NCBI RefSeq assembly: GCF_014199305.1
Contig: NZ_JACIJK010000004.1
Location: forward strand, 186,001 to 250,000
Origin: Sphingomonas aerophila
GTDB taxonomy: Bacteria; Pseudomonadota; Alphaproteobacteria; Sphingomonadales; Sphingomonadaceae
Length of the DNA: 64,000 bases
Direction: 5' to 3'
Shown: piece after piece, positions 9,796-19,209 of the stretch
Layout: each line of letters opens with the position of its first letter
Numbering within the stretch: position 1 is the stretch's first letter
The notes under the pieces: model-generated
Seen by the model: the letters and a program-made list of their open reading frames with translations, nothing else
Databases searched by the model: none
What the model was told of the DNA's origin: nothing
Translations under genes and position numbers: made by a program

Positions 9796-10866
9796 ATGGC
9801 CAAGACTCGCGCAATCCGCGGGGCCACGCTGAACGCGCAGAGCCGCCGCTTCAACATGCCGTCCGTCGAGGATGACGGCGACTGGCTCGACTCCCGCGAC
9901 TTGATCGATGGTGCCTCTCCACCGCTGCGCACCACGGTGACGGTCGAACGACCACGCACCATCATCAGCCGCAACCAGTCGCCAGACGTGCCCTTTGATC
10001 GCTCGATCAACCCGTATCGCGGGTGTGAGCATGGCTGCATTTATTGCTTTGCCCGCCCGAGCCACGCCTTTCATGACCTGTCGCCGGGGCTCGATTTCGA
10101 GAGCCGGCTGTTTGCGAAACCCGATGCTGCGGCGATGCTGCGGGAGGAATTGAACCGGCCGGGGTATGAGTGCCGGCCGATGGCGCTCGGCACCAACACC
10201 GATCCCTTTCAACCGATCGAGAACCATTGGGGGATCACCCGCAGCATCATCGAGGTGCTGGCCGAGACGGGCCATCCGCTGACCATCACCACCAAATCCG
10301 ATCGGGTGGTGCGCGACATCGACCTGCTAGGCCCGATGGCGGAACGCGGGCTGGCGGCGGTGTGCATGTCGATCACCTCGCTCGACCCCCGGATCGCGAT
10401 GACCCTTGAGCCGCGCGCACCCTCGCCAACTCGTCGGCTTAAGGCAGTGGAGGCGTTGGCAGCGGCAGGGGTGCCCGTTTATGTCTCGATTGCTCCGGTG
10501 GTCCCGGCGATCACTGATGGCGAGATGGAGCACATCCTGGAGCGGGCGGCGGTGGCAGGAGCGAAGGCGGCGTTCTTCATCCCCGTCCGCTTGCCGCACG
10601 AGGTCGCGCCCTTGTTCCAGGCGTGGCTGGATGAACACTTCCCCGACCGAGCCGGCAAGGTGATGGCGACCATCCGCTCGCTGAGGGACGGCCGCAACAA
10701 TGATCCGGGGTTCTTCACTCGAATGAAGGGGAGCGGGCCATGGGCGGACCTGCTCGCCACCCGCTTTCGCCTTGCCTGCCGCCGTCATGGCCTCAATGCC
10801 GAGCGGATCGTGCTCAGGACCGACCTGTTCCGGCCGCCAGCCGGGCCGCAGGGCGAGCTGTTCTGA
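9796..10866 (+). CDS. PA0069-type radical SAM protein
   Basis: This 356-residue protein carries the radical SAM cluster motif in GCEHGCIYCFAR (CxxxCxxC), within NPYRGCEHG, which is typical of the PA0069 or spore photoproduct lyase-like group. It also has the ALGTNTDPFQPIE and ITTKSDRVVRD segments of that group. It should bind a 4Fe-4S cluster and S-adenosylmethionine; its substrate is not established from sequence. I choose ATG 9796 (ATGGCC) over the codons six bases upstream. Confidence 0.9.
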   Translation: MAKTRAIRGATLNAQSRRFNMPSVEDDGDWLDSRDLIDGASPPLRTTVTVERPRTIISRNQSPDVPFDRSINPYRGCEHGCIYCFARPSHAFHDLSPGLDFESRLFAKPDAAAMLREELNRPGYECRPMALGTNTDPFQPIENHWGITRSIIEVLAETGHPLTITTKSDRVVRDIDLLGPMAERGLAAVCMSITSLDPRIAMTLEPRAPSPTRRLKAVEALAAAGVPVYVSIAPVVPAITDGEMEHILERAAVAGAKAAFFIPVRLPHEVAPLFQAWLDEHFPDRAGKVMATIRSLRDGRNNDPGFFTRMKGSGPWADLLATRFRLACRRHGLNAERIVLRTDLFRPPAGPQGELF

Positions 10867-10926
10867 CGCCGGGCCGGGGAACAGGACCCGTGCCCTCCCG
10901 TTGACCACCTGAACGCACAGGAGGCG

Positions 10927-11118
10927 ATGATGGCAGACCAGAACCATGTGACGGGCGGCGAAAGCGGCGGCCAGGGCAACGCGCCCGACCGGCCCAACCA
11001 GGATCCCGCCGTACCGACCCAGTCCGACAGCGGTGACCAGGAGTCCGGCGCCGGCTATGGCAACAATGCCGGCGTCCAGGGCGAGACGATCGACGACACC
11101 GCCGAGAAGCAGGCATGA
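10927..11118 (+). CDS. Small hydrophilic hypothetical protein
   Basis: This is a 62-63-residue, glycine/asparagine/glutamine-rich, probably disordered protein (MADQNHVTGGESGGQGN). An AGGAGGCG ribosome site sits just upstream of two tandem ATG codons. Its stop overlaps the next gene's ATG (ATGA). Function unknown; the composition resembles small stress-related disordered proteins. Confidence 0.7.
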   Translation: MMADQNHVTGGESGGQGNAPDRPNQDPAVPTQSDSGDQESGAGYGNNAGVQGETIDDTAEKQA

Positions 11119-11336
11119 GCGACCTGACCAAGAGCAGCCTCGACCGCGGCACGCTCAACAGCGATCGCGTCTCGCCCACGGCGGGGCGTGAGCAGGCTGT
11201 CGAAGGGCATATCCAGGATCTCGAGGACCAGCAGGCGCTGCGGATCGACAGCGACTCAGGGGACGAAGCCGCATCCGCTGATCAGGGCTCGTCAGGCGCC
11301 GCGTCGCCCGGCAGGCATGTGGGCCCGGACGCCTAG
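11115..11336 (+). CDS. Small acidic hypothetical protein
   Basis: This 73-residue acidic, low-complexity protein (MSDLTKSSLDRGTLNSDR) is translationally coupled to the preceding small gene by an ATGA overlap. It has no membrane segment and no recognised domain. Its tail is rich in Ala, Ser, Gly and Asp. Confidence 0.65.
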   Translation: MSDLTKSSLDRGTLNSDRVSPTAGREQAVEGHIQDLEDQQALRIDSDSGDEAASADQGSSGAASPGRHVGPDA

Positions 11337-11346
11337 CGTCGGATTA

Positions 11347-12938
11347 TCAGGTGCTGGCGAGCTGGTAACTACCATACCGCTCGCGCAGCGCTGTCTTGAG
11401 AAGCTTCCCCGTCGCGGTATGAGGCAGGGCCTCGACGAACAGGATCGCGTCGGGCAGCCACCAGCGGGCGACACACGTCGACAGGTGCGCGCGCAGTTCG
11501 GCCTCGTTTACCTGGCTGCCTGGTTTGCGGACGACCAGCAGCAACGGCCGTTCATCCCATTTGGGATGTGCGATGCCGATCGCAGCAGCCTCTGCCACGC
11601 CCGGGCAGCCCACCGCCGCGTTCTCCAGCTCGACCGAACTGATCCACTCGCCCCCTGACTTGATCACATCCTTGGCGCGATCGGTGATCTGCATGGTGCC
11701 ATCGGGATGAAGGACGGCAACATCGCCAGTGTCGAACCAGCCATCTGCGTCCACACAGTCCTCTTCCGCCCCGAAATAACGCTGGACGACCCAGGGACCG
11801 CGTACCAGCAGGCGCCCGGATGACACGCCATCGCGTGGCAGTTCAGAGCCCTCGTCGTCGACGATCTTCAGCTCGATCCCGAACGGGATCTGGCCCTGCT
11901 TGCTGGCAAAGTCGAGCTTCTCGTCCAGCGTCATCTCGTCCCAATGGCCGGGCCGCTGCCCTGCTGTGCCGACCGGGCTGGTTTCGGTCATGCCCCAAAG
12001 ATGGGCGACATCGATCCCCATCGCTATCAGCCGCTCTATCATTGCGCGGTGCGCGGCCGCCCCGCCGATTGTGGCAAGGCGCAGGTGGCGCGGCCACTCT
12101 CCCGTAGCGTCGATATGGGCGAACATGCCGAGCCAGACGGTCGGCACGCCGGCACAATGGGTAACCCGCTCCCGGTTCATCAACCCACACAGCACGCCCG
12201 CTTCGTTCACGGCAGAGAACACGAACTTTGCGCCTGCGATCGCTCCTGCCAGGGGCAAGCCCCAGCCCGCAGCATGAAACATCGGGACCACCGGCAAGGC
12301 AACCGATCGCGATGACAGGTCGAAGACGGAGGGCGTTACCACCGTCAGCGCGTGCAGGATGCTGGAGCGGTGCGTATACAACACGCCCTTGGGGTCCCCA
12401 GTCGTGCCGCTGGTGTAGCAGAGCATGCAGGGCTCACGCTCCGGCCCTTCGACCCAGGCAGCGTTGCCGTCCTCACGTTCGATCAGAGCGCGAAAGCTTC
12501 CCTCGTCCTGGCCGTCCATGACAATATAATGCTCAATGCTGGACAAGCGATGGCGGAGCCGGTCGACGATCGGCTGGAAAGCACGATCGTACAGCAGCAC
12601 GCGATCCTCGGCGTGATTGGCTATGTAGACGAGCTGTTCGTCGAACAGGCGCGGGTTGATCGTGTGAATGACGCACCCCGCACCGATCACGCCATACCAG
12701 GCAGCAAGGTGATGGCCGTGGTTCATGGCAAGCGTCGCGACGCGGTCGCCCCGGCCCAGTCCTAATCGCCAAAGCGCCTGTGCGAGCCGCCGAGCGTCGT
12801 GCGCCACCCCGGCCAGGTGCTGCGCGTCTCGCTTCCGTCCGCCCAACGCGAGACGATCTCGCGAGTGGCATGTTCACGCGCGGCGTGGTCAATCAGCCGC
12901 GGCACGCGCAGCTCGACATCCTGCATGCCGCCCAGCAT
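11347..12938 (-). pseudogene. Long-chain acyl-CoA synthetase, frameshifted near the 5' end
   Basis: The gene encodes an AMP-forming fatty-acyl-CoA ligase. Visible motifs are YTSGTTGDPKG (P-loop), WGMTETSPV, YFGAEEDCVDADGWFDTGDV and the C-terminal catalytic Lys region in TGKLLKTALRERYG. The natural start is the ATG at 12938, with an AAGGAGAGG ribosome site, giving MLGGMQDVELRVPRLIDHAA. That frame breaks about 43 codons later, near 12,808-12,814 (…ETRSTW), and homology resumes one frame over at GVAHDARRLAQALW. A single missing G explains it. It is either a true null allele or an assembly error. The rest of the frame is intact. Confidence 0.85.
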
Positions 12939-13013
12939 CAACCCTCTCCTTGTTTTCTCCGGGCAAGCATAGGTCAGGCAATCGCGCCGGCAAGCCGATC
13001 CGGCGGGCTTCGG

Positions 13014-16000
13014 CTAGCCGACGAGCTGGAGGCGCACCTCCGACATGGCGAGCCGCGCGGCGGCGACACCGGGCAAGTGCTCGACATGCTCACGCAGTTC
13101 CTCGTCGAGCAGAAAGTCGCGACCCAGCAGCACCGTCGCCGTGCCGCCTGGTACCGGAACGGTGGCCCGAGCCTCACCCCGCGCGCCACGGTGATCGGCG
13201 AGCAGGCGGGCCAACGCCGTGAACGCACCGGCGTCGGCGATCTCGACCTCCAGCACGAAGCGGGCCGACTGGGCGAGCGTCTCGAACGGCTGGATACGCT
13301 TCACCGACACGCGCGGCAGCTCCTCGCCCGGCCGCCGGTCCAGTTCCGCAGTGACAAGGCCACATCCGCCGACCCGTGCCGCTTCCTCCAGGTCCTTTGC
13401 CACGGCATCGTCGAAGCACGTGGCGACGAACTGGCCGCTCGCGTCCGACAGCGTCGCCATCATGTAACGCTTGCCCCGCGCCGAGGTGCGCCAGCGCGCG
13501 TCCTCGACCAGCACTGCCAGTGTCGCGCCGGCACGGCTGCCATCGTCGGGGATCGACAGTTCGGACAGGCTCGCAAAGCTACGCGCACCGTGGTTCTTGG
13601 CGAGGTGCGCGTGGCGGTCCACCGGGTGGGCGGAGAAGTAGAAGCCGAACGCCTCCTTTTCCTGCTCCATCCGCTCGGCCAGCGTCCAGCGAACCGACGC
13701 TGGGGGCTTGATCGTGTCGTTGACCTGCGTGTCGCCGCCGAACAGGCCGCCCTGCCCGCTGGTCTTCTGCTGGTGAGTACGTTGAGCCACGGCCAGCAGC
13801 GTCTCAGCTACCGCGACCAAGCCGGCACGATTGGGGTAGAAGCTGTCAAAGGCTCCTGCCGCGGCAAGCGTCTCCACCTGGCGCTTGTTGAGCAGGCGCG
13901 GATCGACGCGTGCGGCGAGATCGTCGAGGGAGGCGAACGGCCCCCGTTCGGCGCGCTCGAGGCAGAGCCGCTCCATCGCGCCCTCACCCACCGACTTCAA
14001 CGCGGCAAGCGCGTAGCGAACGGCCAGCCCCGATGCCTCTCCCCCACCGTCCGCGGCTGGAGCCGCCACCTCGACGTCGAACTCGGCGGCGCTGGCGTTG
14101 ATGCAGGGCGGCAGCACGGCCACCTCTGATCGGCGAGCGTCCTCGACGAAGATGGCAAGCTTGTCGGTTTGCGCCATGTCGAAGCACATGGACGCGGCGA
14201 AGAACTCGTGCGGGTGGTGCGCCTTCAGCCACGCGGTCTGATAGGCCAGCAGCGCATAGGCGGCCGCGTGGCTCTTGTTGAAGCCGTAGCCCGCGAACTT
14301 GTCGATCAAGTCGAACAGTTCGTTCGCCTTGGCCTTGGGGATCTGGTTGTGTTCGGCGCAGCCCGCGACAAAGATCTGCCGTTGCTGGTCCATCTCCGCC
14401 TTGATCTTCTTGCCCATCGCGCGGCGCAACAGATCGGCGCCGCCCAGGCTGTAGCCGGCCAGGATCTGCGCGGCTTGCATCACCTGTTCCTGGTAGACGA
14501 AGATGCCGTACGTCTCGGCGAGGATCGGCTCCAGCAGCGCGTGCGGATACTCGATCGGCTCGGTTCCGGCCTTGCGGCGGCCGAAGGACGGAATGTTATC
14601 CATCGGGCCTGGTCGGTACAGCGACACCAGCGCGACGATGTCGCCGAAGTTGGTCGGGCGCACGGCGGACAGCGTGCGCCGCATCCCTTCCGATTCCAGC
14701 TGGAACACGCCCACGGTGTCGCCGCGCTGGAGCAGGTTATAAACCGCCTCGTCGTCCCAGGTCAGCGCCGACAGATCGACGGTGATACCGCGCTTGGCGA
14801 GCAGCTGCACAGCCTTTTGCAGCACCGACAGGGTCTTCAGGCCGAGGAAGTCGAACTTCACCAGCCCAGCGCCCTCGACATACTTCATGTCGAACTGCGT
14901 GACGGGCATGTCGGATCGCGGATCGCGGTACAGCGGTACCAGCTGCGACAACGGCCTGTCTCCGATCACCACGCCGGCGGCGTGGGTCGACGAGTGGCGC
15001 GGCAGGCCCTCCAGCTGGATCGCGAGATCGAGCAAGTGGCGAACCTGGTTGTCGTTCGCGTATTCCCGCGCGAGCTCCGGCACCCCGTTCAGCGCGCGCT
15101 TCAGGTCCCAGGGATCGGTCGGGTGATTGGGAACGAGCTTCGCGAGCCGGTCCACCTGGCCATAGCTCATCTGGAGAACGCGGCCCGTGTCTTTCAGCAC
15201 GGCGCGCGCCTTCAGCTTACCAAAGGTGATGATCTGAGCGACCTGGTCGCGGCCGTATTTCTCCTGGACGTAACGGATCACCTCGCCGCGCCGGGTTTCG
15301 CAAAAATCGATGTCGAAGTCGGGCATCGACACGCGTTCCGGGTTCAGGAAGCGCTCAAACAGCAGGCCCAGCGCCAGCGGGTCGAGGTCGGTGATGGTCA
15401 ACGCCCAGGCCACGACCGATCCGGCGCCCGATCCACGGCCGGGACCGACGGGAATGTCGTGCGACTTCGCCCATTTGATGAAGTCGGACACGATCAGGAA
15501 ATAGCCGGGGAATCCCATGCCGATGATGACATCGAGTTCGAATTCTAATCGCGCGGCATAAGCGTCGCGATCCGGGTTTCCACCCAGCTCCTCGATGCGA
15601 GCCAGACGCGCGTCCAGCCCAGCACGCGCCTCCTCGCGCAGCATCGTCGCCTCGCCCTCGCGGTCGCCCGCAAGGCTCGGCAGGATGGGCTTGCGGCTGG
15701 GGGCCATTACCGCGCAGCGCTGTGCGACCAGCAGAGTGTTGCTGATCGCCTCGGGCAGATCCTCGAACAGCTCGCGCATCGTCTTGGCGGGCTTCATCCA
15801 GGCGTCGGGCGAACTCCTGGGCCGGTCCTCGCTTTCGACATAGGTCGAATTGGCGATGCACAACATGGCGTCATGCGCCTCTCCGAATGCCCCTTCGGCG
15901 AAGCAGCAGGGATTGGTCGCGACCAGTGGCAAGTTGCGGTCATAGGCGAGGTCGATCAGCGCCTCCTCTGCCGCTTCCTCGACCGGGTCACCGCGACGGC

Positions 16001-16523
16001 TAAGCTCGATAAACAGACGGTCGCTGAACAGGGCCTGCAGACGATCGGCATAGGCAAGAGCCCGCTCATGCTGCTCCTCTGCGAACAAGCGGGCGAGCCC
16101 GCCCTCGCCGCCGGCGGTCAGCGCCAGCAGGCCATCGGTGCGCCCTTCCAGCATCGACCAGTCCACATGAGCGGGCTGCTCGATCGGACGGTCGAGGTGC
16201 GCAAGGCTGACCAGCGCACACAGATTGTCGTAGCCGCGCTCGTCCTGCGCATAGAGCGCCAGCCAGTCGAGCGGCGCCGCCACGCCCTCGGGCATATCCG
16301 GCCGTGCGACCGCGAGCGTGGTACCGATGACGGGCTGCACTCCGTCCTTCTTGGCTGCATCGGAGAAGGCCATCGCTGCATACAGGCCGTTGCGATCAGT
16401 CAGCGCCGCGGCGGGAAAACCCAGCTTTCGCGCATGCTTGGCGATCGCCTTGGGCTCGATCGCGCCGTCCAGCATGGTGTAGGACGAAAAGATGCGGAGT
16501 GGGACGAACCCGGAATGCGGCAT
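13014..16523 (-). CDS. dnaE: DNA polymerase III alpha subunit
   Basis: This is the replicative polymerase subunit, 1169 residues. It has an N-terminal PHP domain (LRIFSSYTMLDGAI), the palm with the catalytic pair in PDFDIDF, the GPGRGSGAGS motif, the FNKSHAAAYALLAYQTAWLK helix of the fingers, helix-hairpin-helix and OB-fold regions, and an extended C-terminus. The length and the PHP domain fit DnaE1. The ATG at 16523 gives the normal N-terminus. It stands as a single minus-strand unit with 75 bp before the acyl-CoA synthetase. Confidence 0.97.
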   Translation of the reverse strand: MPHSGFVPLRIFSSYTMLDGAIEPKAIAKHARKLGFPAAALTDRNGLYAAMAFSDAAKKDGVQPVIGTTLAVARPDMPEGVAAPLDWLALYAQDERGYDNLCALVSLAHLDRPIEQPAHVDWSMLEGRTDGLLALTAGGEGGLARLFAEEQHERALAYADRLQALFSDRLFIELSRRGDPVEEAAEEALIDLAYDRNLPLVATNPCCFAEGAFGEAHDAMLCIANSTYVESEDRPRSSPDAWMKPAKTMRELFEDLPEAISNTLLVAQRCAVMAPSRKPILPSLAGDREGEATMLREEARAGLDARLARIEELGGNPDRDAYAARLEFELDVIIGMGFPGYFLIVSDFIKWAKSHDIPVGPGRGSGAGSVVAWALTITDLDPLALGLLFERFLNPERVSMPDFDIDFCETRRGEVIRYVQEKYGRDQVAQIITFGKLKARAVLKDTGRVLQMSYGQVDRLAKLVPNHPTDPWDLKRALNGVPELAREYANDNQVRHLLDLAIQLEGLPRHSSTHAAGVVIGDRPLSQLVPLYRDPRSDMPVTQFDMKYVEGAGLVKFDFLGLKTLSVLQKAVQLLAKRGITVDLSALTWDDEAVYNLLQRGDTVGVFQLESEGMRRTLSAVRPTNFGDIVALVSLYRPGPMDNIPSFGRRKAGTEPIEYPHALLEPILAETYGIFVYQEQVMQAAQILAGYSLGGADLLRRAMGKKIKAEMDQQRQIFVAGCAEHNQIPKAKANELFDLIDKFAGYGFNKSHAAAYALLAYQTAWLKAHHPHEFFAASMCFDMAQTDKLAIFVEDARRSEVAVLPPCINASAAEFDVEVAAPAADGGGEASGLAVRYALAALKSVGEGAMERLCLERAERGPFASLDDLAARVDPRLLNKRQVETLAAAGAFDSFYPNRAGLVAVAETLLAVAQRTHQQKTSGQGGLFGGDTQVNDTIKPPASVRWTLAERMEQEKEAFGFYFSAHPVDRHAHLAKNHGARSFASLSELSIPDDGSRAGATLAVLVEDARWRTSARGKRYMMATLSDASGQFVATCFDDAVAKDLEEAARVGGCGLVTAELDRRPGEELPRVSVKRIQPFETLAQSARFVLEVEIADAGAFTALARLLADHRGARGEARATVPVPGGTATVLLGRDFLLDEELREHVEHLPGVAAARLAMSEVRLQLVG

Positions 16524-16615
16524 CGCCCTAGCTTAGGGAGTCCCACCCGATTCGACCAGCGCGGAACCGCTAAAGCGACGGCCCGTTCGCTGGTGACATG
16601 GCGGAGAATGTCGGC

Positions 16616-17191
16616 ATGACTGTTGAACGATCAACGCGATTGCAGGCGGGGGCCGGCTGGGGCTGGATCCTGGCCTATGGCATCCTGTCATTGTTGCTGG
16701 GCGTCTTGGCGTTGGCTTGGCCCTTCTCGGCCACGATCGCGGCAACGCTGGTCGTCGGGTGGTTCTTCATCGCCGCGGGCGTAGTCTCGACCGTCGCGGG
16801 CGCGACGGGGCACGGGCATGAAGGGCGCGCCTACTCCATCCTGTTCGGGCTGGTGTCGGTTGTGGTCGGCCTGTTGATGGCGTTCGATCCGGTTTCCGGT
16901 GCGGTATCGCTGACGCTTGTCGTGGCGGTCTGGCTTGCCGTGCGCGGCGTGCTGGAGCTCGCACTTGGCGCGCGTTACCGCCGGCACCGCTGGATGATGA
17001 TCGCGCTCGGCATCATCAACATACTCTTGGCAGCCTATGTGCTGATCATGCTGCCGTGGGCGGCACTGGCGCTGCCCGGCTTCATCCTCGGCATCAGCTT
17101 CCTGTTTGGTGGCGTAACGGCGGTATTGAGCGCGTTGTCCCACCGAAATGGGGCGCCGGCCTTCGCCGCGCCTGAAACATCATCCGTGTGA
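16616..17191 (+). CDS. HdeD-family membrane protein
   Basis: This protein of about 191 residues has six predicted membrane helices in short-loop pairs, such as ILAYGILSLLLGVLALAW and YSILFGLVSVVVGLLMAF, the layout of the HdeD/DUF308 family linked to acid resistance in enterobacteria. Its exact role here is unknown. I favour ATG 16616, ten bases after GGAG; an upstream ATG at 16598 has no ribosome site. It is convergent with the downstream minus-strand operon. Confidence 0.85.
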   Translation: MTVERSTRLQAGAGWGWILAYGILSLLLGVLALAWPFSATIAATLVVGWFFIAAGVVSTVAGATGHGHEGRAYSILFGLVSVVVGLLMAFDPVSGAVSLTLVVAVWLAVRGVLELALGARYRRHRWMMIALGIINILLAAYVLIMLPWAALALPGFILGISFLFGGVTAVLSALSHRNGAPAFAAPETSSV

Positions 17192-17305
17192 CACGCCCAG
17201 CAACCAATGGACGACGGAAAGCATGATCAGCAGCCCGGCGAGGATAAGCAGGATCATCCCGAACAGGCAATCGAGCACGCCGCGGTCGCCGAACCGCGAT
17301 CTCAC
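17180..17305 (-). CDS. Small single-pass membrane protein
   Basis: This 41-residue protein has one hydrophobic helix (MILLILAGLLIMLSVVHWLL). Its GTG start overlaps the stop of the glutathione peroxidase gene (GTGA), which suggests a last operon member. The 3' end runs 12 bases into the HdeD gene on the other strand. No function is assigned. Confidence 0.6.
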   Translation of the reverse strand: MRSRFGDRGVLDCLFGMILLILAGLLIMLSVVHWLLGVSHG

Positions 17306-17781
17306 AGCAGCGCTATGATGTCCGCCCATATGTCTTCGGGTTTGGTCGTCGGGGCATAGCGTTTCACAGCCCGCCCCTCGCGATCGACCAGGAACTTGGT
17401 GAAGTTCCACTTGATCGCCTTTGACCCGAGCACGCCCGGCGCTTCTGCTTTCAGTCGTTCGAATAGCGGGTCCGCGGCGGAACCGTTGACGTCGATCTTG
17501 GCAAATACGGGGAAGGTGACGTCAAAGGTCGTGGAGCAAAAGGCGCCGATCTCTGCGTCCGTGCCGGGCTCCTGCGCCCCGAACTGGTTGCATGGGAAAG
17601 CCAGCACCTCGAACCCCTGCGCGCCGAATTCGCGGTGCAAGGCCTCGAGTCCCTCATATTGCGGGGTGAAGCCGCAACGGCTGGCGGTGTTGACGATCAA
17701 CAGCACCTTGCCCCGCCAGGTATCGAGCGTCGCCTCGCCCCCGTCAGCTGCTCGGACAGTCAGGTCGGTGATCGCGCTCAT
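17302..17781 (-). CDS. Glutathione peroxidase family protein
   Basis: This is a thiol peroxidase that reduces hydroperoxides using glutathione or thioredoxin. The 159-residue protein has the catalytic-site segment NTASRCGFTPQY with Cys in place of selenocysteine, the LAFPCNQFGAQEPG motif with the second conserved Cys and the Gln, and the WNFTKFLVD Trp/Asn motif. Its ATG overlaps the stop of the acetyltransferase gene upstream. Confidence 0.94.
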   Translation of the reverse strand: MSAITDLTVRAADGGEATLDTWRGKVLLIVNTASRCGFTPQYEGLEALHREFGAQGFEVLAFPCNQFGAQEPGTDAEIGAFCSTTFDVTFPVFAKIDVNGSAADPLFERLKAEAPGVLGSKAIKWNFTKFLVDREGRAVKRYAPTTKPEDIWADIIALL

Positions 17782-18368
17782 CCATTGCTCTCCAGCAGGA
17801 ACCTGAGATTCGCCTGTACCCCGGGCCACTCACGGTCGAGGATGGAATAGACTATGGTGTCGCGCAACCGCCCAGCCACGATCTGATGGCCGCGCAGCAA
17901 GCCGTCCTTCCTGGCTCCAAGACGCTCGATCGCGGCCTGACTGCGGCGATTGAGTGCATCCGTGCGGATCTGGACGCACTGGCAGCCTAGCACGGCGAAA
18001 GCGTGGTTCAGCAACAGCAGCTTGGTTTCTGTGTTCACGCCGGTGCGCTGCACCGCCTTCGCGTAGAAAGTGCCACCGACTTCAAGCCGACGATGGGCAG
18101 GGTTCATCCGCATGAAGCGAGTGGTCCCCACCACCTCACCCGCCGCGCCCAGCACCGCAAACGGCATTGCACGGCCTGTGTCGCGATCGGCGAATGTCCG
18201 CGCCATCCAGTTCGGCGCATCCTTCAGTTGCGCGACATTGGCGTAGAAGGTGTTCCAGAGGCCACCTGCCGATGCCACCTGGACCAGCGCATCCATATCG
18301 CCTGCCTCAAGCGGCCGTAGCGTGACGTGGCGGCCAGCCAGCGTCGGCGTTTCGCGCCAGGCGTTCAC
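17778..18368 (-). CDS. GNAT-family N-acetyltransferase (RimJ/RimL type)
   Basis: The 196-residue protein matches the GNAT fold of the RimJ/RimL subgroup: LRPLEAGDMDALVQ at the start, MRMNPAHRRLEVGGTFYA as the central strands, and LNRRSQAAIERLGARKDG as the acetyl-CoA-binding/C-terminal motif. It transfers an acetyl group to an amine; the substrate is unknown. The start is a GTG that overlaps the upstream gene's stop. Confidence 0.9.
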   Translation of the reverse strand: MNAWRETPTLAGRHVTLRPLEAGDMDALVQVASAGGLWNTFYANVAQLKDAPNWMARTFADRDTGRAMPFAVLGAAGEVVGTTRFMRMNPAHRRLEVGGTFYAKAVQRTGVNTETKLLLLNHAFAVLGCQCVQIRTDALNRRSQAAIERLGARKDGLLRGHQIVAGRLRDTIVYSILDREWPGVQANLRFLLESNG

Positions 18369-18538
18369 TGGCTGCCGGGCAGGAGAGAAGAGGACGCGAG
18401 CGCTGACCCGATGTCGAGCGCGCCGTCACGCCCAGCCTTGAAGGTCGATCGAAACCACGGTCGGCGCACGGCCCAGGCCCGTCCGGCCCCGTTGTACGCC
18501 GGCACATCATCGGCACCGGCCACCATGGCGGCGATCAC
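18365..18538 (-). CDS. 57-residue hypothetical protein
   Basis: This small gene lies between lolD and the acetyltransferase and overlaps both by four bases (GTGA at each end), a strong sign it is real. The product starts [17 protein letters not shown] and contains a basic stretch ([16 protein letters not shown]). No domain is recognised. Confidence 0.65.
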   Translation of the reverse strand: MIAAMVAGADDVPAYNGAGRAWAVRRPWFRSTFKAGRDGALDIGSALASSSLLPGSQ

Positions 18539-19209
18539 TGCAGCTGACCCTCGTGGAGGCGGACCAGACGGTCCATCTTCAGCGCCAACCGCTCGTTATG
18601 CGTAGCGACAAGCGCTGCCGACCCTTCCTCGCGTACGAGACGCAGGAACTCGGCCAGAACCACGTCGGCGGTATGCTCGTCGAGGTTGCCGGTGGGCTCG
18701 TCCGCCAGCACCAGCGCCGGGCGGTTGGCCAGCGCGCGGGCGACGGCGACCCGCTGCTGCTCGCCGCCGGACAATTGGCTCGGGCGGTGGGTAAGGCGGT
18801 GACCGAGGCCGAGCGCCGTCAGAAGCGTTGCGGCCCGCTCCTCCGCGTCCCGAGCCGAGGCGTTACGGACAAGCAGAGGCAGGACAACATTCTCCACCGC
18901 GCTGAAATCAGGCAGCAGATGGTGAAACTGGTACACGAAGCCTAGCCGATCGCGGCGCATCACCGTGCGCCCCTGCGCGTCGAGGCTGGTCGCTTCCTCG
19001 CCTGCGATCCGGATCGACCCGGAAAAGCCGCCCTCCAGCAGCCCGACCGCCTGAAGCAGCGTCGATTTGCCAGACCCGGACGGTCCCAGCAGCGCAACGA
19101 TCTCGCCCGGCCGCACGGACAGGTCGACCCCGCGCAACACCTCGATGGTTTGCCCGCCCTGGGTGAAGCTGCGCGCGAGGCCGCGCACGTCGAGCACCGG
19201 ATCATTCAT
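18535..19209 (-). CDS. lolD: Lipoprotein-releasing ABC transporter ATPase
   Basis: LolD powers release of lipoproteins from the inner membrane to the chaperone LolA. The 224-residue ATPase has Walker [10 protein letters not shown], the Q-loop [11 protein letters not shown], signature [15 protein letters not shown], Walker [13 protein letters not shown] and the His switch ATHN. The ATG at 19209 overlaps the stop of the permease gene (TATGAATGA), so the two are coupled. Confidence 0.95.
   Translation of the reverse strand: MNDPVLDVRGLARSFTQGGQTIEVLRGVDLSVRPGEIVALLGPSGSGKSTLLQAVGLLEGGFSGSIRIAGEEATSLDAQGRTVMRRDRLGFVYQFHHLLPDFSAVENVVLPLLVRNASARDAEERAATLLTALGLGHRLTHRPSQLSGGEQQRVAVARALANRPALVLADEPTGNLDEHTADVVLAEFLRLVREEGSAALVATHNERLALKMDRLVRLHEGQLQ

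Noticed and set aside
12780..14129. 449-codon plus-strand frame across dnaE and the synthetase start
   Set aside because: Antisense of two clear genes; no motif of its own.
14169..15548. 459-codon plus-strand frame within dnaE
   Set aside because: Shadow of the polymerase palm region in a high-GC genome.
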